A DNA stretch of 64,000 nucleotides from JBBROS01 sp965217935 (GTDB lineage Bacteria > Pseudomonadota > Alphaproteobacteria > Acetobacterales > Acetobacteraceae): assembly GCA_965217935.1 (NCBI GenBank), contig OZ244581.1, positions 2,666,001 to 2,730,000 of the forward strand, read 5' to 3'. This document shows, piece by piece, positions 35,395 to 43,812 of the stretch. The position numbers and the translations under genes are program-made. The notes under the pieces were generated by a model. That model was not told the origin of the DNA and ran no database searches. It saw only the letters and a list, made by a program, of their open reading frames with translations. Position 1 is the first letter of the stretch; each line of letters starts with the position of its first letter.

Positions 35395-36567
35395 TCAGCG
35401 CTCGACGCACATTGCCACCCCCATGCCGCCGCCGATGCACAGCGTGGCTAGCCCGCGGTGCACGTCCCGCCGGGCCATCTCGTGCAGCAGCGTCACCAGC
35501 ACCCGCGCGCCGGAGGCCCCGATCGGGTGCCCGATCGCGATCGCGCCGCCGTTCACGTTCACCTTGCCCGAGTCCCAGCCCAGATCCTTGTTCACCGCGC
35601 AAGCCTGCGCCGCGAACGCCTCGTTGGCCTCGACCAGATCGAGGTCCGCGGCCTGCCAACCCGCCCGCTTCAGCGCCTTGCGCGTCGCCGGGATCGGCCC
35701 CGTGCCCATCACCGCCGGCTCCACCCCCGCGGTCGCGAAGCTCGCGATCCGCGCCAAGGGCTTCAGCCCGCGCCGCGCCGCCTCGGAGGCCGACATCACC
35801 ACCAGCGCCGCCGCCCCGTCGTTGATGCCGCTCGCGTTGCCCGCCGTCACCGTCCCCTCCTTGCTGAACGCCGGGCGCAGCTTGGCCATCGCTTCTTTCG
35901 TGCTGTCGTGCCGAATGTATTCGTCGTCCGACACCACCGTGTCGCCCTTGCGGCCCTTCACCGTCACCGGCGTGATCTCGTCCTTGAACCGCCCGGCCTG
36001 CTGCGCCTCGCTCGCCTTCTGCTGGCTCTGCGCCGCGAACGCGTCCTGCTCGTCGCGCGTGATCTGATACTTGCTCGCGACGTTCTCCGCCGTGGTCCCC
36101 ATGTGGTAGCCGTGGAAGGCGTCCCACAGCCCGTCCTTGATCATGGTGTCGATCAGCCCGAGCTCCCCCATCTTCACCCCGGCCCGCAAGTATCCCGCAT
36201 GGGTCGACTGACTCATGCTTTCCTGCCCGCCGGCTACCACGATGCCGCTCTGCCCGGTCAGCACCTGCTGCGCCGCCAGCGCCACCGTCCGCAGCCCCGA
36301 GCCGCAAACCTGGTTGATGCCGAACGCCGTCTTCTCGTCCGGGATGCCGGCCATGCGCGCCGCCTGACGCGCCGGGTTCATCCCCTGCGCCGCCGTCAAC
36401 ACCTGGCCGAGGATTACCTCGTCCACGTCGCCCGGCTCCAATCCGGCCCGCTCCACCGCCGCCTTGACCGCGACGCTGCCCAGCACGTGCGCCGGCACGC
36501 CCCCGAACGCGCCGTTGAAGCTGCCCACCGGCGTTCTCGTCGCCGCTACGATCACCACGTCTTCCAT
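35395..36567 (-). CDS. phaA: Acetyl-CoA acetyltransferase (beta-ketothiolase, PhaA)
   Basis: PhaA condenses two acetyl-CoA to acetoacetyl-CoA. The 390 residues include the nucleophile in INQVCGSGLRTV, GGQESMSQSTHA, IAIGHPIGASGARVL (catalytic His) and the second cysteine in CIGGGMGVAM. It is the middle gene of the leftward phaC-phaA-phaB run and supplies the monomer pathway. Confidence 0.96.
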   Translation of the reverse strand: MEDVVIVAATRTPVGSFNGAFGGVPAHVLGSVAVKAAVERAGLEPGDVDEVILGQVLTAAQGMNPARQAARMAGIPDEKTAFGINQVCGSGLRTVALAAQQVLTGQSGIVVAGGQESMSQSTHAGYLRAGVKMGELGLIDTMIKDGLWDAFHGYHMGTTAENVASKYQITRDEQDAFAAQSQQKASEAQQAGRFKDEITPVTVKGRKGDTVVSDDEYIRHDSTKEAMAKLRPAFSKEGTVTAGNASGINDGAAALVVMSASEAARRGLKPLARIASFATAGVEPAVMGTGPIPATRKALKRAGWQAADLDLVEANEAFAAQACAVNKDLGWDSGKVNVNGGAIAIGHPIGASGARVLVTLLHEMARRDVHRGLATLCIGGGMGVAMCVER

Positions 36568-36602
36568 CCTGGCCTCCCTGATTTGCTGCCAGACATAGGC
36601 GC

Positions 36603-37628
36603 TTAAAGCCCGCGCAACCACCCCAGCAGCGGCTGCCAGAGGCTCGCTTCCGCCGCGCGCCCGGCCACCATGCCGACATGCCCCGCGGCCGGGCGATGCG
36701 CCACGGCGCCCGGGATCGCCCGCGCCAGCGCCATCGCGCTCTCCGGCGGCACGATCCGGTCCCGCCCCGGCACTGCTACGAAGCACGGCATCGACAGCCG
36801 CCCGGGCGTCACCCGCTCGCCCGCGATCCGCCATTCCCCTCGCGCCGGCGTGTTGGCCCCATACCAGCCGCCGATCGTCTCGCGCGCGATGGCCGCCCCG
36901 AGCGGCACGCCGTCGTTCAGCCAATCCTCCAGCGCCACGAACCGCGCCGCCGCCTCCCCGCCCTGGTCCATCGCCCCGAACGCCCGGAATTTCGCGGCGA
37001 TGCCTGATGGGTCAAGTGCTGCGAACAGCGATTGCAGCGCATCGACCGGCAACGTCCCCGTCGCCTGCATCACCGGCTCGAACGCCGGCAGCATCCGCGC
37101 AAGCCGCATGGCCACGCCCCGCCCCGCCGCATGGAAATCCCAAGGCGTTGCCAGCAGCGCCAAGGCCCGCACCTGGTCCGGCCGCCGCAGCGCCGCCGCC
37201 AATGCCAGCAACCCACCCATGCAATACCCGGCCAGCACGACCGGCCCGGGCAGCGCCATAAGCGCCCGCTCGATGCGCCCGGCAACGTGGTCGGTCAGCG
37301 TGAACCGCCGCTCCGCCGCATCGGGCCAGCCCCAAGCCAGCAGCAGCGGGCGGACTCCGGCCGACCCGAGCCAGCGCATCATCGACTGCCCCGGCATGAG
37401 GTCGAGCACATAGGACCGGTTGACCAGGCTCGGGACGAACAGCACCGGCATATCGCCTGCCGTGCCGAAATCCAGCACGCGGGTTGATCCCTCGGACCAG
37501 ATTGCCGCCGGGTCAGCCAGCGTCCGCTGCCAGGGATGCCGCCGGTAGGCGGCGATGCCCCGGATCAGCCGCGGGTCAGCCGCGTTCCAGCCCGGCCAGC
37601 CGCCGTTCGAGCCCGGCCACCCGGTCAA
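36603..37628 (-). CDS. phaC: Short polyhydroxyalkanoate synthase (PhaC-like, class III-type size)
   Basis: PHA synthase polymerises 3-hydroxyacyl-CoA. This alpha/beta-hydrolase protein has the lipase-like box with cysteine (GYCMGG), catalytic Asp in PGRDRIVPPES and His in AGHVGMVAG, plus LFVPSLVNRSYVLDLMPG. At about 340 residues it is class III size, not the about 590 of class I. The start is uncertain: TTG 37628 (chosen) or ATG 37658, both overlapping the upstream PhaE-like gene. Confidence 0.87.
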   Translation of the reverse strand: MTGWPGSNGGWPGWNAADPRLIRGIAAYRRHPWQRTLADPAAIWSEGSTRVLDFGTAGDMPVLFVPSLVNRSYVLDLMPGQSMMRWLGSAGVRPLLLAWGWPDAAERRFTLTDHVAGRIERALMALPGPVVLAGYCMGGLLALAAALRRPDQVRALALLATPWDFHAAGRGVAMRLARMLPAFEPVMQATGTLPVDALQSLFAALDPSGIAAKFRAFGAMDQGGEAAARFVALEDWLNDGVPLGAAIARETIGGWYGANTPARGEWRIAGERVTPGRLSMPCFVAVPGRDRIVPPESAMALARAIPGAVAHRPAAGHVGMVAGRAAEASLWQPLLGWLRGL

Positions 37629-37911
37629 GCAGCTCTCGGACCAACTCGTCCCGCCCATCAGGTGCAGCAGCAGCGGCCGCGGCCCCCGCCGGCGCATCGG
37701 CCCCGGCAAATTCGCCCGCATCGTCAAGCCAGTCCGTTCCCGCGGCCAGCATTGCCCGAGCCTGCGCCGCCCAGACGTCGGCTGCCCGCTGCATCGATTC
37801 GTGCGCTTCCCGATCCACGGCCAGCGCGGCCAGCTCGCTCTGCCAGATCGTGATCCAGTCCTCCAGCAAGGCCAAGCCGGCGGCACGCTGCCTTGAATCC
37901 AATTGCGTCAT
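37576..37911 (-). CDS. Small PhaE-like/phasin-like partner of PHA synthase
   Basis: This 111-residue, mostly helical protein (LDSRQRAAGLALLEDWITIW, QRAADVWAAQARAML) ends in a leucine/arginine heptad (LVRELLDRVAGLERRLAGLE). It overlaps phaC directly. Size and the coiled-coil C-terminus fit a short version of PhaE, the non-catalytic subunit of class III PHA synthase, or a phasin. Similarity is weak, so the call rests mainly on position between phaC and divergent phaR. ATG 37911 is chosen; ATG 37955 would add 15 residues. Confidence 0.5.
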   Translation of the reverse strand: MTQLDSRQRAAGLALLEDWITIWQSELAALAVDREAHESMQRAADVWAAQARAMLAAGTDWLDDAGEFAGADAPAGAAAAAAAPDGRDELVRELLDRVAGLERRLAGLERG

Positions 37912-37984
37912 TGCGGATCTGCGATTTGCCACCCATGCTGCATCTGCGTGATACATAACACCGTCAAAAGCGCCAGAGGAAATC

Positions 37985-38731
37985 ATGGCTGATCCGTCGC
38001 CGGCCCAAACCGCCGAGCCTGCCGTCCCGCAGCCTCCGGTCGTCATCAAGAAATACGCCAACCGGCGCCTCTACAACACCGAGACGTCGAGCTACATCAC
38101 GCTCGAGAATTTGGCCGACATGATTCGCGCCGGGCGCGACTTCGTCGTCTACGACGCCAAATCGACCGAAGACATCACCCGCGGCGTGCTGACCCAGATC
38201 ATCGTCGAGGAGGAAAGCAAGGGCGCCTCCATGCTGCCGACCGCCTTCCTGCGCCAGCTCATCGGCTTCTACGGCGACAGCCTTCAGGGCGTCGTGCCGC
38301 GCTACCTCGAACAGGCCATGAGCAACTTCGCGCTGCAGCAGAAGCAGATGCGCCAGGTCATGCAGCAGACGTTCAGCCCATTCATCCCCATGAGCGTCGA
38401 GGAGATGAGCCGCCAGAACATGGTGCTGATGGAACGGGCGATGTCGATGTTCAACCCATTCCATCGCCCCGGAGAGCCGAACGCCCGCGCGCCCGCGCCC
38501 GCTGCAGGCGCGCCAGCCGCGCCCAGCGGCGGCGCGCAACAATCGTCCGGCGCCGAGGCCGATGTCCTGCGCCAGGAGATCGACAACCTTCGCGCCCAGC
38601 TCGCCATTGCCCGCGCCGAGGCCGTCGTGCGGCACGCGCCCACTTCCGCGCCGCCGAATGTCCTGGCCGATACGCCCCAGAACCCGGCAAACGCCCGCAA
38701 GCATAAATCCCCGAAGAAGTCGGCGGATTAG
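37985..38731 (+). CDS. phaR: Polyhydroxyalkanoate synthesis repressor PhaR
   Basis: PhaR binds DNA and PHB granules and represses phasin and PHA genes. The 248-residue protein has the PHB/PHA DNA-binding N-terminus (IKKYANRRLYNTETSSYITL) and the central accumulation-regulator region (LRQLIGFYGDSLQGVVPRYL), then an Ala/Pro-rich linker and a C-terminal coiled coil. GAGGAA precedes ATG 37985. It diverges from the phaE-like/phaC/phaA/phaB run, with starts only 73 bp apart. Its TAG stop is the first base triplet of a C-family repeat. Confidence 0.94.
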   Translation: MADPSPAQTAEPAVPQPPVVIKKYANRRLYNTETSSYITLENLADMIRAGRDFVVYDAKSTEDITRGVLTQIIVEEESKGASMLPTAFLRQLIGFYGDSLQGVVPRYLEQAMSNFALQQKQMRQVMQQTFSPFIPMSVEEMSRQNMVLMERAMSMFNPFHRPGEPNARAPAPAAGAPAAPSGGAQQSSGAEADVLRQEIDNLRAQLAIARAEAVVRHAPTSAPPNVLADTPQNPANARKHKSPKKSAD

Positions 38732-39056
38732 TCTGCAATCGTTCTGACTGGAAACAGTCAGGGCGTTAGTTGCCAGACCAGAGAAAGTTAGTGTCCTGCT
38801 TATCCCAGAAGTTCGCTTTCGAACTTCTGGGATAAGCAGGCCACGAAAACAAACGGCTAGTGTTTCGAAGCACGCGATTTCAACACCACGAACTTCTGAA
38901 CCGGGACACTAGACCCGTATCGCCCTGACCACAATCAGGGCGATACGGGTCTAGTCTGCAATCGCCCTGACTGGAAACATCCAGGGCGTTAATTGCCAGA
39001 CCAGAGAAAGCTAGACCGGTATCGCCCTGACCATAGTCAGGGCGATACCGATCTAG
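38728..39056. repeat. Array of five C-family palindromic units overlapping at YTAG
   Basis: Units tile end to end, each sharing exactly 4 bp with the next: alpha 38728-38791 (64 bp), a 125-bp unit 38788-38912, beta 38909-38954 (46 bp), alpha 38951-39014 (64 bp), beta 39011-39056 (46 bp). Shared bases are TTAG or CTAG. Beta has 20-bp perfect arms (CTAGACCCGTATCGCCCTGA). The 125-bp unit has ends TTAGTGTCC/GGGACACTAG and an inner hairpin with 21-bp arms beginning CCTGCTTATCCCAG. No protein is encoded. It lies between convergent phaR and the cio operon. Confidence 0.85.
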
Positions 39057-39150
39057 GGCAGCGTCGGCAACACGGGCGGCAGCGCGCCGATCGATCGGCC
39101 CGGTGAGATGGAGCCTTGAAGCGCTCGTTCGCCCGGTCGAGTGATAGCGG
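39055..39150. repeat. Family A intergenic repeat, copy A5 (reverse)
   Basis: GGGCAGCGTCGGCAA..GCGGCAGC matches module 2 reverse-complemented, and GCGCTCGTTCGCCCGGTCGA matches the end of module 1. It abuts the C-family array and ends 24 bp before the stop of the DUF2474 gene. Confidence 0.65.
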
Positions 39151-39173
39151 CCATTTCCGGGCGAGGCTTCAGC

Positions 39174-39272
39174 TTACCCTTTCAGCACCAGCCGGAGCAT
39201 CAGGCTGACCGCCCCAACGGCGAGCACGCCCGCAGCCCACAGCGCCGCGAACCACGCCACCCGCGATCTCAA
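39174..39272 (-). CDS. DUF2474 / CydX-like small subunit of bd-type oxidase
   Basis: A 32-residue single-helix protein (RVAWFAALWAAGVLAVGAVS, then a basic/hydrophobic tail LMLRLVLKG) is encoded immediately after cioB. The start is TTG overlapping the cioB stop (ATTGA). Tiny proteins of this type, CydX or DUF2474, stabilise cytochrome bd or cyanide-insensitive oxidase in the inner membrane. Position, size and the single helix with N-terminal Trp-Phe support the call. Confidence 0.75.
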   Translation of the reverse strand: MRSRVAWFAALWAAGVLAVGAVSLMLRLVLKG

Positions 39273-40285
39273 TGGTAATGCGCCCCGGCCAGGACCTTGC
39301 CGCGGAAAACCCAGTAGGCATAGCCGGTGTAAACCAAGATGACCGGGATCAGCGCCGACGCGCCCACCAACAGGAACGCCTGGCTCGCATGAGGCGCTGC
39401 CGCCTGCCAGATCGTGATGTCCGGCGGGATCATCACCGGCGCCATGCTGATGCCAAGCCCCGCGAAGCACATCACGAACCATCCCAGCACGCAGAGGAAC
39501 GGCGCAAGCTGACGCCCGCCCCGGAGCGAGCGCCAGAACGCCACCGCCAACCCCGCCACGATGAGCGGCACCGGGCTGGTCCATAGGATGCCGGGCCAGC
39601 CGAACCAGCGCTCCAGGAAACGCGGGTCCAGGAACGGCGTCCAAAGGCTCACCGCGCCGATCATCCCGAGCGTGACCGCTCCCAGCACGCTGGCCTGCCG
39701 ACGGCAGCGGTCATGCAGCCCGCCCTCCGTCCGCCAGACCAGCCATGTCGCCCCCAGCAGCGCGTAGCCGGCCACCACCGCCACGCCGCACAGGATGCTG
39801 AACGGCGTCAGCCAATCGAACCAGCCGCCCGCATAGGCCCGGCCTTCCACCTTGACGCCCTGCAGCAGCCCGCCCAGCGCCACGCCCTGGCAGAAGGCCG
39901 CCGCCGCCGATCCGGCGAAGAACGCGAAATCCCATCGCCGCCTGGTGCTGCGCCGGTTGGCCCGGAACCGGAACTCGAACGCGACGCCCCGGAACACCAA
40001 TGCCAGCAACATGCCGATGATCAGCGGATACAAGGCCGGCATGATGATCGCGTAGGCCATCGGAAACACGGCGAACAACCCGCCGCCGCCCAGCACCAGC
40101 CACGTCTCGTTCCCGTCCCAGACGGGCGCGATCGAGTTGACCATGATGTCCCGGTCCTCCTCGCCGCCCTCGACGGCGAACAGGATGCCGACGCCGAGGT
40201 CGAACCCGTCCAGCACGACGTAGGCCAGCACCGCGAACGCCAGCAGCCCCGCCCAGATGGGCGTCAGGTCAATGCCTTCGAGCAT
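39269..40285 (-). CDS. cioB: Cyanide-insensitive (bd-type) ubiquinol oxidase subunit II
   Basis: This 338-residue membrane protein is CydB/CioB: LTPIWAGLLAFAVLAYVVLD, GFDLGVGIL, NSIAPVWDGNETWLVLGGGG, FPMAYAIIMPALYPLI and RGVAFEFRFR are family signatures. With subunit I it forms a quinol oxidase that reduces oxygen without pumping protons. The ATG overlaps the cioA stop (TGATG). Confidence 0.95.
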   Translation of the reverse strand: MLEGIDLTPIWAGLLAFAVLAYVVLDGFDLGVGILFAVEGGEEDRDIMVNSIAPVWDGNETWLVLGGGGLFAVFPMAYAIIMPALYPLIIGMLLALVFRGVAFEFRFRANRRSTRRRWDFAFFAGSAAAAFCQGVALGGLLQGVKVEGRAYAGGWFDWLTPFSILCGVAVVAGYALLGATWLVWRTEGGLHDRCRRQASVLGAVTLGMIGAVSLWTPFLDPRFLERWFGWPGILWTSPVPLIVAGLAVAFWRSLRGGRQLAPFLCVLGWFVMCFAGLGISMAPVMIPPDITIWQAAAPHASQAFLLVGASALIPVILVYTGYAYWVFRGKVLAGAHYH

Positions 40286-41721
40286 CAGTCCGCTCCCCCG
40301 GCGACGGCGCCTTCCGGGTGCAGCTCCTGCGCCGGGCCGGGCGTGATGCCGGCGGTGCGGACCATGTCCGCCGGACGCGGCCCCTGCTCGCCGAACTCCG
40401 GCGTCTTGCCCATCATCCGCAGCAGGATCAGGAACCCGGCGCTGTAGACGATGAGGTACACCACCGCGAACACCGCGAGCGACGTGGCCACCCCCGGCAA
40501 GGCGATCGGCGAGATGCTGTCCGCCGTCCGCAGCATCCCGTAGACGGTGTAAGGCTGCCGCCCCACCTCGGTCGTCACCCACCCCGCCAACAGCGCGATG
40601 AACCCCGACGGCGCCATCGCCACCACCACCCGCTGCAGCCAGGCGGATTGGAACAGCCGCTTCTTCCAGCGCAGGAGCAGGCTGACCGCGCCGACCAGCG
40701 CCATCAGCATCCCGAGACCCACCATCAGCCGGAAGCTCCAGAACACGATCAGCGAGTTCGGGCGGTCCGCCCTCGGGAAACTTTTCAGCCCCGGCACCGT
40801 GCCTTCGAGGCTGTGCGTCAGGATCAACGAGGAAAGATAAGGGATGCTGATCTCGTAGTCGGTCCGCTCCTTGGCCATGTTCGGCACCCCGAACAGCGCC
40901 AGCGGCGCTTCCTTCCGCGCCGTCCAGTTCCCCTCCATCGCGGCGATCTTGGCCGGCTGGTGCTCCAGCGTGTTCAGCCCGTGCAGGTCGCCCATCACGA
41001 TCTGCGCCGGCGCCACTACGGCTGCCATCCACATCGCCATCGAGAACATCAGCCGCGCCGCCTGGTTCTGCGGCCGCCCGGCCCGCCGGTCCTTCAGCAG
41101 GTGCCACGCGCCCGTCGCCCCCACCACGAACGCCACCGAGAGATAGCTGGCCAGCACCATGTGCGGAAAGCGGACATGGAACGACGGGTTGAAGATAATC
41201 GCCCACCAATCCTCCGGCAGGAATCGCCCGTCCGGCCCGATGGAATACCCGGCCGGCGTCTGCATCCACGAGTTCACCGACAGGATCCAGAACGCGGACA
41301 GCAGCGTCCCGCCCGCCACCATGCACGTTGCCAGGAAATGCAGCCTCGGCCCCACCCGCTCCATGCCGAACAGCATCACGCCGAGGAAGCCGGCCTCCAG
41401 GAAGAACGCCGTCAGCACCTCGTAGCCCATCACCGGGCCGATCACCGGACCCGCCTTGTCGGCGAACACGCTCCAGTTGGTGCCGAACTGGTAGGACATC
41501 ACCAGCCCGGACACGACGCCCATCGCGAACCCGACCGCGAAGATCTTCAGCCAGAACAGGAAGACGTCGAGATAGACCTGCCGCTTGGTCCGCAGCCAAA
41601 GGGCTTCGAGCACCATGAGGTAGCTTGCAAGCCCGATTGAAAACGCCGGCAAAACGATGTGGAAAGCGATGGTGAAGGCAAACTGCGCCCGCGCCAGATG
41701 GAACGCGTCGAACGGTGGCAT
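40285..41721 (-). CDS. cioA: Cyanide-insensitive (bd-type) ubiquinol oxidase subunit I
   Basis: This 478-residue CydA/CioA subunit binds the hemes; visible ligands include His in FTIAFHIVLPAFSIGLA and Met/His around GDLHGLNTLEHQPAKIAAME. The Q-loop between about residues 250 and 320 is short and GRQPYTVYG is present, both marks of the CIO subgroup. ATG 41721 has GGAGA upstream. A high-affinity or cyanide-resistant oxidase suits life at oxic/anoxic transitions. Confidence 0.95.
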   Translation of the reverse strand: MPPFDAFHLARAQFAFTIAFHIVLPAFSIGLASYLMVLEALWLRTKRQVYLDVFLFWLKIFAVGFAMGVVSGLVMSYQFGTNWSVFADKAGPVIGPVMGYEVLTAFFLEAGFLGVMLFGMERVGPRLHFLATCMVAGGTLLSAFWILSVNSWMQTPAGYSIGPDGRFLPEDWWAIIFNPSFHVRFPHMVLASYLSVAFVVGATGAWHLLKDRRAGRPQNQAARLMFSMAMWMAAVVAPAQIVMGDLHGLNTLEHQPAKIAAMEGNWTARKEAPLALFGVPNMAKERTDYEISIPYLSSLILTHSLEGTVPGLKSFPRADRPNSLIVFWSFRLMVGLGMLMALVGAVSLLLRWKKRLFQSAWLQRVVVAMAPSGFIALLAGWVTTEVGRQPYTVYGMLRTADSISPIALPGVATSLAVFAVVYLIVYSAGFLILLRMMGKTPEFGEQGPRPADMVRTAGITPGPAQELHPEGAVAGGAD

Positions 41722-41765
41722 AAAGGTCTCCTGCACCGCACCATCTGGTCAGCGTCCCGGCGTCA

Positions 41766-42749
41766 TCAAGGCGGCGGCCACGCCACCCGCGGCACACGCA
41801 GCAGCGGGAAATTGGCTACGCTCGCCAAGCCGTTTTCAAGCCGCGCCGGCGCCGTCACCGGGCCGCCGCCCGAGGCCAGCGACAGCACCGCGAACACCGC
41901 TTTGGCCGCAGCGGCCGGGCCCGGCATCACCGCGCCGGCCTGCACCGCGGCATCGAGCGCCTGGTCCACGCCCCGTAACCGCAGCGTGGCTTCGAACCGC
42001 GGCTGCAAGGCCTGGTCAAGGCCGCCGGTCCCGGTCCCGCTCACCTGCAGCGGACCCAAATTCAACGAGAACTCGGGAACGTCGAGCCGTCCCTGCTCCG
42101 CTTGCCAAGCCGCCGCCGCCGCCGCACCATCCGGCCACGGCGGATGCGCGACGAGGCGGGCCGCGATGTCGGCCGGGCCGTCGAAGGGCGCCGGCAATGC
42201 CTGCAACGGCTGGACCAACGCCCGTGCTGCCGCCGCGCCGCCGCCCACCCGTGCCTCCAGCTCCGAAATCCGCAGCCCACGCCCGTCGCTGGCCCTGGCG
42301 ACGATATCCCGGACCGACACCCCGACAGGCTCATCCGCCGCGAACGGGAGCCGCAGCCTCTCCGGGCCGCCCGCGATCGCGAGCGTCCCCCATCCAGCGA
42401 TCTCGATTGCCTGCGGCCCAACCGGCGTGACGGAAAGCGCCTTCAAGTTGTCCGGTTGCAACGCGATGGACACACGGTCCGCATGCCACCGCAGATCGAG
42501 CGAAACCTGCTCGGCCGCGACATCCGCCACGTCGACCTGAGCCGCCCACGGCCAGCCCGAGCGATACGCCGGACCGTGCTTGATCAAAATTCCCCGATCC
42601 GCCGCCGCCGCGACGAATGCCGGGATGCCCGCCTCGATCCGGCCAGTGATCACGAACCAGCCCGCGCCATGCAGGCCCGCCGCGAGCAGGCCGATGCCCG
42701 CGGCCCAAGCGAGCCAGCGCAGGCCCGCACGCTTGCCAGCGCCCCGCAT
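41766..42749 (-). CDS. DUF2125 protein
   Basis: This 327-residue protein has one N-terminal membrane anchor (LRWLAWAAGIGLLAAGLHGA) followed by a beta-rich periplasmic region matching DUF2125 (GWFVITGRIEAGI, AYRSGWPWAAQVDVADV, VSLDLRWHADRVSIALQPDN). The family has an AsmA/lipid-transfer-like look but no known activity. It lies 45 bp upstream of cioA on the same strand. Confidence 0.82.
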   Translation of the reverse strand: MRGAGKRAGLRWLAWAAGIGLLAAGLHGAGWFVITGRIEAGIPAFVAAAADRGILIKHGPAYRSGWPWAAQVDVADVAAEQVSLDLRWHADRVSIALQPDNLKALSVTPVGPQAIEIAGWGTLAIAGGPERLRLPFAADEPVGVSVRDIVARASDGRGLRISELEARVGGGAAAARALVQPLQALPAPFDGPADIAARLVAHPPWPDGAAAAAAWQAEQGRLDVPEFSLNLGPLQVSGTGTGGLDQALQPRFEATLRLRGVDQALDAAVQAGAVMPGPAAAAKAVFAVLSLASGGGPVTAPARLENGLASVANFPLLRVPRVAWPPP

Positions 42750-43031
42750 CAGCTCAAGTCCAGCCTTGGCCGCATCTCGTCCACAACACGGGCCATGCAG
42801 CGATGGTCCATGTCAAATACTGCTAAACATTGCATGACATTGCGAACTCTTCGCGAGCATTGCATCGTCAAGGCTCGCCGGATCAATGCTCTACAAGGTG
42901 TCTCCAACGCGGGTACTGAGGCGCGACTGACACCGGCAATGCCTTAAACTGACTTGGATCATTCACGATTGCTGCTCCCGCGGTCAATTTGACGCCGCCG
43001 ACAATGGGCCAGGGTTCATCTGTCCACAAAC
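42750..43031. other. 282-bp intergenic region with a DnaA-box-like end
   Basis: No gene is seen. It separates the plsC-like gene (ending 43032) from the DUF2125 gene (starting 42749), both leftward. It is less GC-rich than its neighbours and holds three ATTGCATG/CATTGC-like words near 42830-42870. At 43032-43040 TTATCCACA, a perfect DnaA box, overlaps the plsC stop, and a poorer match (TGTCCACAA) sits just left of it. Confidence 0.4.
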
Positions 43032-43742
43032 TTATCCACAGGCTGGAACGCGCTTGGAACCGGCTGCCCACGACGACTTCAAGGCGGCCAGCGTCCCCGC
43101 TTGGCCCAGGCCCATCGCGATCGGCGGCTCGATGACGATGTGGATGACGCCGGGCCGCTTGACGAAGGCCCGGCGGCCCCAGAGCCGCCCCGAGTCGGTC
43201 GCCACCGGAATGATCGGCAGCTTCGCCCGCGCCGCCACCGCCGAGATGCCGGGCAGAACGGCGCCCTCGCTTCCGTGCCGCACCCGGGTGCCTTCCGGGA
43301 ACATCACGATCTGCCGCCCGTCCGCCGCGGCGCGCTCCGCCTGCCGCAGCAGGCTTTTGATCGCGGCGAACCCCGCCTCCCGGTCCAGCTCGATCTGACC
43401 GGCCGGGCGCAGCAGCGGCCCGAACAGCGGCAAGCGGGCCAGCTCGGATTTATAGACGTAGCTCGCCCGCGGAACGAGGCGCAGCCAGACGATGGTATCG
43501 AACGCCGACTGGTGCTGCGAGGCGATCAGCGCCGCTCCCTCCGGCAGGTGCTCCTGCCCGCTCACCTCCGCCCGGATGCCGCAGATCACCCGCGCCCCGG
43601 CCAGCACCGCCCTGGCCCAGGCCTGCGCCAACGCGAGGGCCCGATGCGGCGCGAGCAGCCGGACGGGGATGCCGGCCGAGCCGTAAGCGATCGTCGCCCC
43701 CACGAACCAGACGTTGAACACCGCCGAACGCAGCCAGATCAC
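43032..43742 (-). CDS. plsC: 1-acyl-sn-glycerol-3-phosphate acyltransferase (PlsC family)
   Basis: PlsC acylates lysophosphatidate to phosphatidate in phospholipid synthesis. The 236-residue protein has an N-terminal membrane segment, the catalytic HX4D box (SQHQSAFDTIVW), the glycerophosphate-binding FPEGTRVRHGS and a late IPVATDSGRLW. It overlaps no neighbour but follows the YdcF gene closely, in line with ftsE-ftsX-ydcF-plsC co-transcription. Confidence 0.9.
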   Translation of the reverse strand: MIWLRSAVFNVWFVGATIAYGSAGIPVRLLAPHRALALAQAWARAVLAGARVICGIRAEVSGQEHLPEGAALIASQHQSAFDTIVWLRLVPRASYVYKSELARLPLFGPLLRPAGQIELDREAGFAAIKSLLRQAERAAADGRQIVMFPEGTRVRHGSEGAVLPGISAVAARAKLPIIPVATDSGRLWGRRAFVKRPGVIHIVIEPPIAMGLGQAGTLAALKSSWAAGSKRVPACG

Positions 43743-43812
43743 GGCGCCAGCCCTGAGCAGGCCTTCGCTGCCTTATGCCGCGAACGTCTGCCCGGAAGTC
43801 GTTTGAGGCGCG

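Noticed and set aside
38796..38840. Strong hairpin as a rho-independent terminator of phaR
   Set aside because: No T-tract follows either arm and it is embedded in a repeat unit, so a terminator call is not supported, although a role in 3' end stability is possible.
38728..39056. Regular array resembling CRISPR
   Set aside because: Units differ in length, abut through 4-bp overlaps without unique spacers, and no cas genes are near.
43032..43040. Replication origin
   Set aside because: One good DnaA box without a cluster, AT-rich unwinding region or origin-linked genes is not enough.
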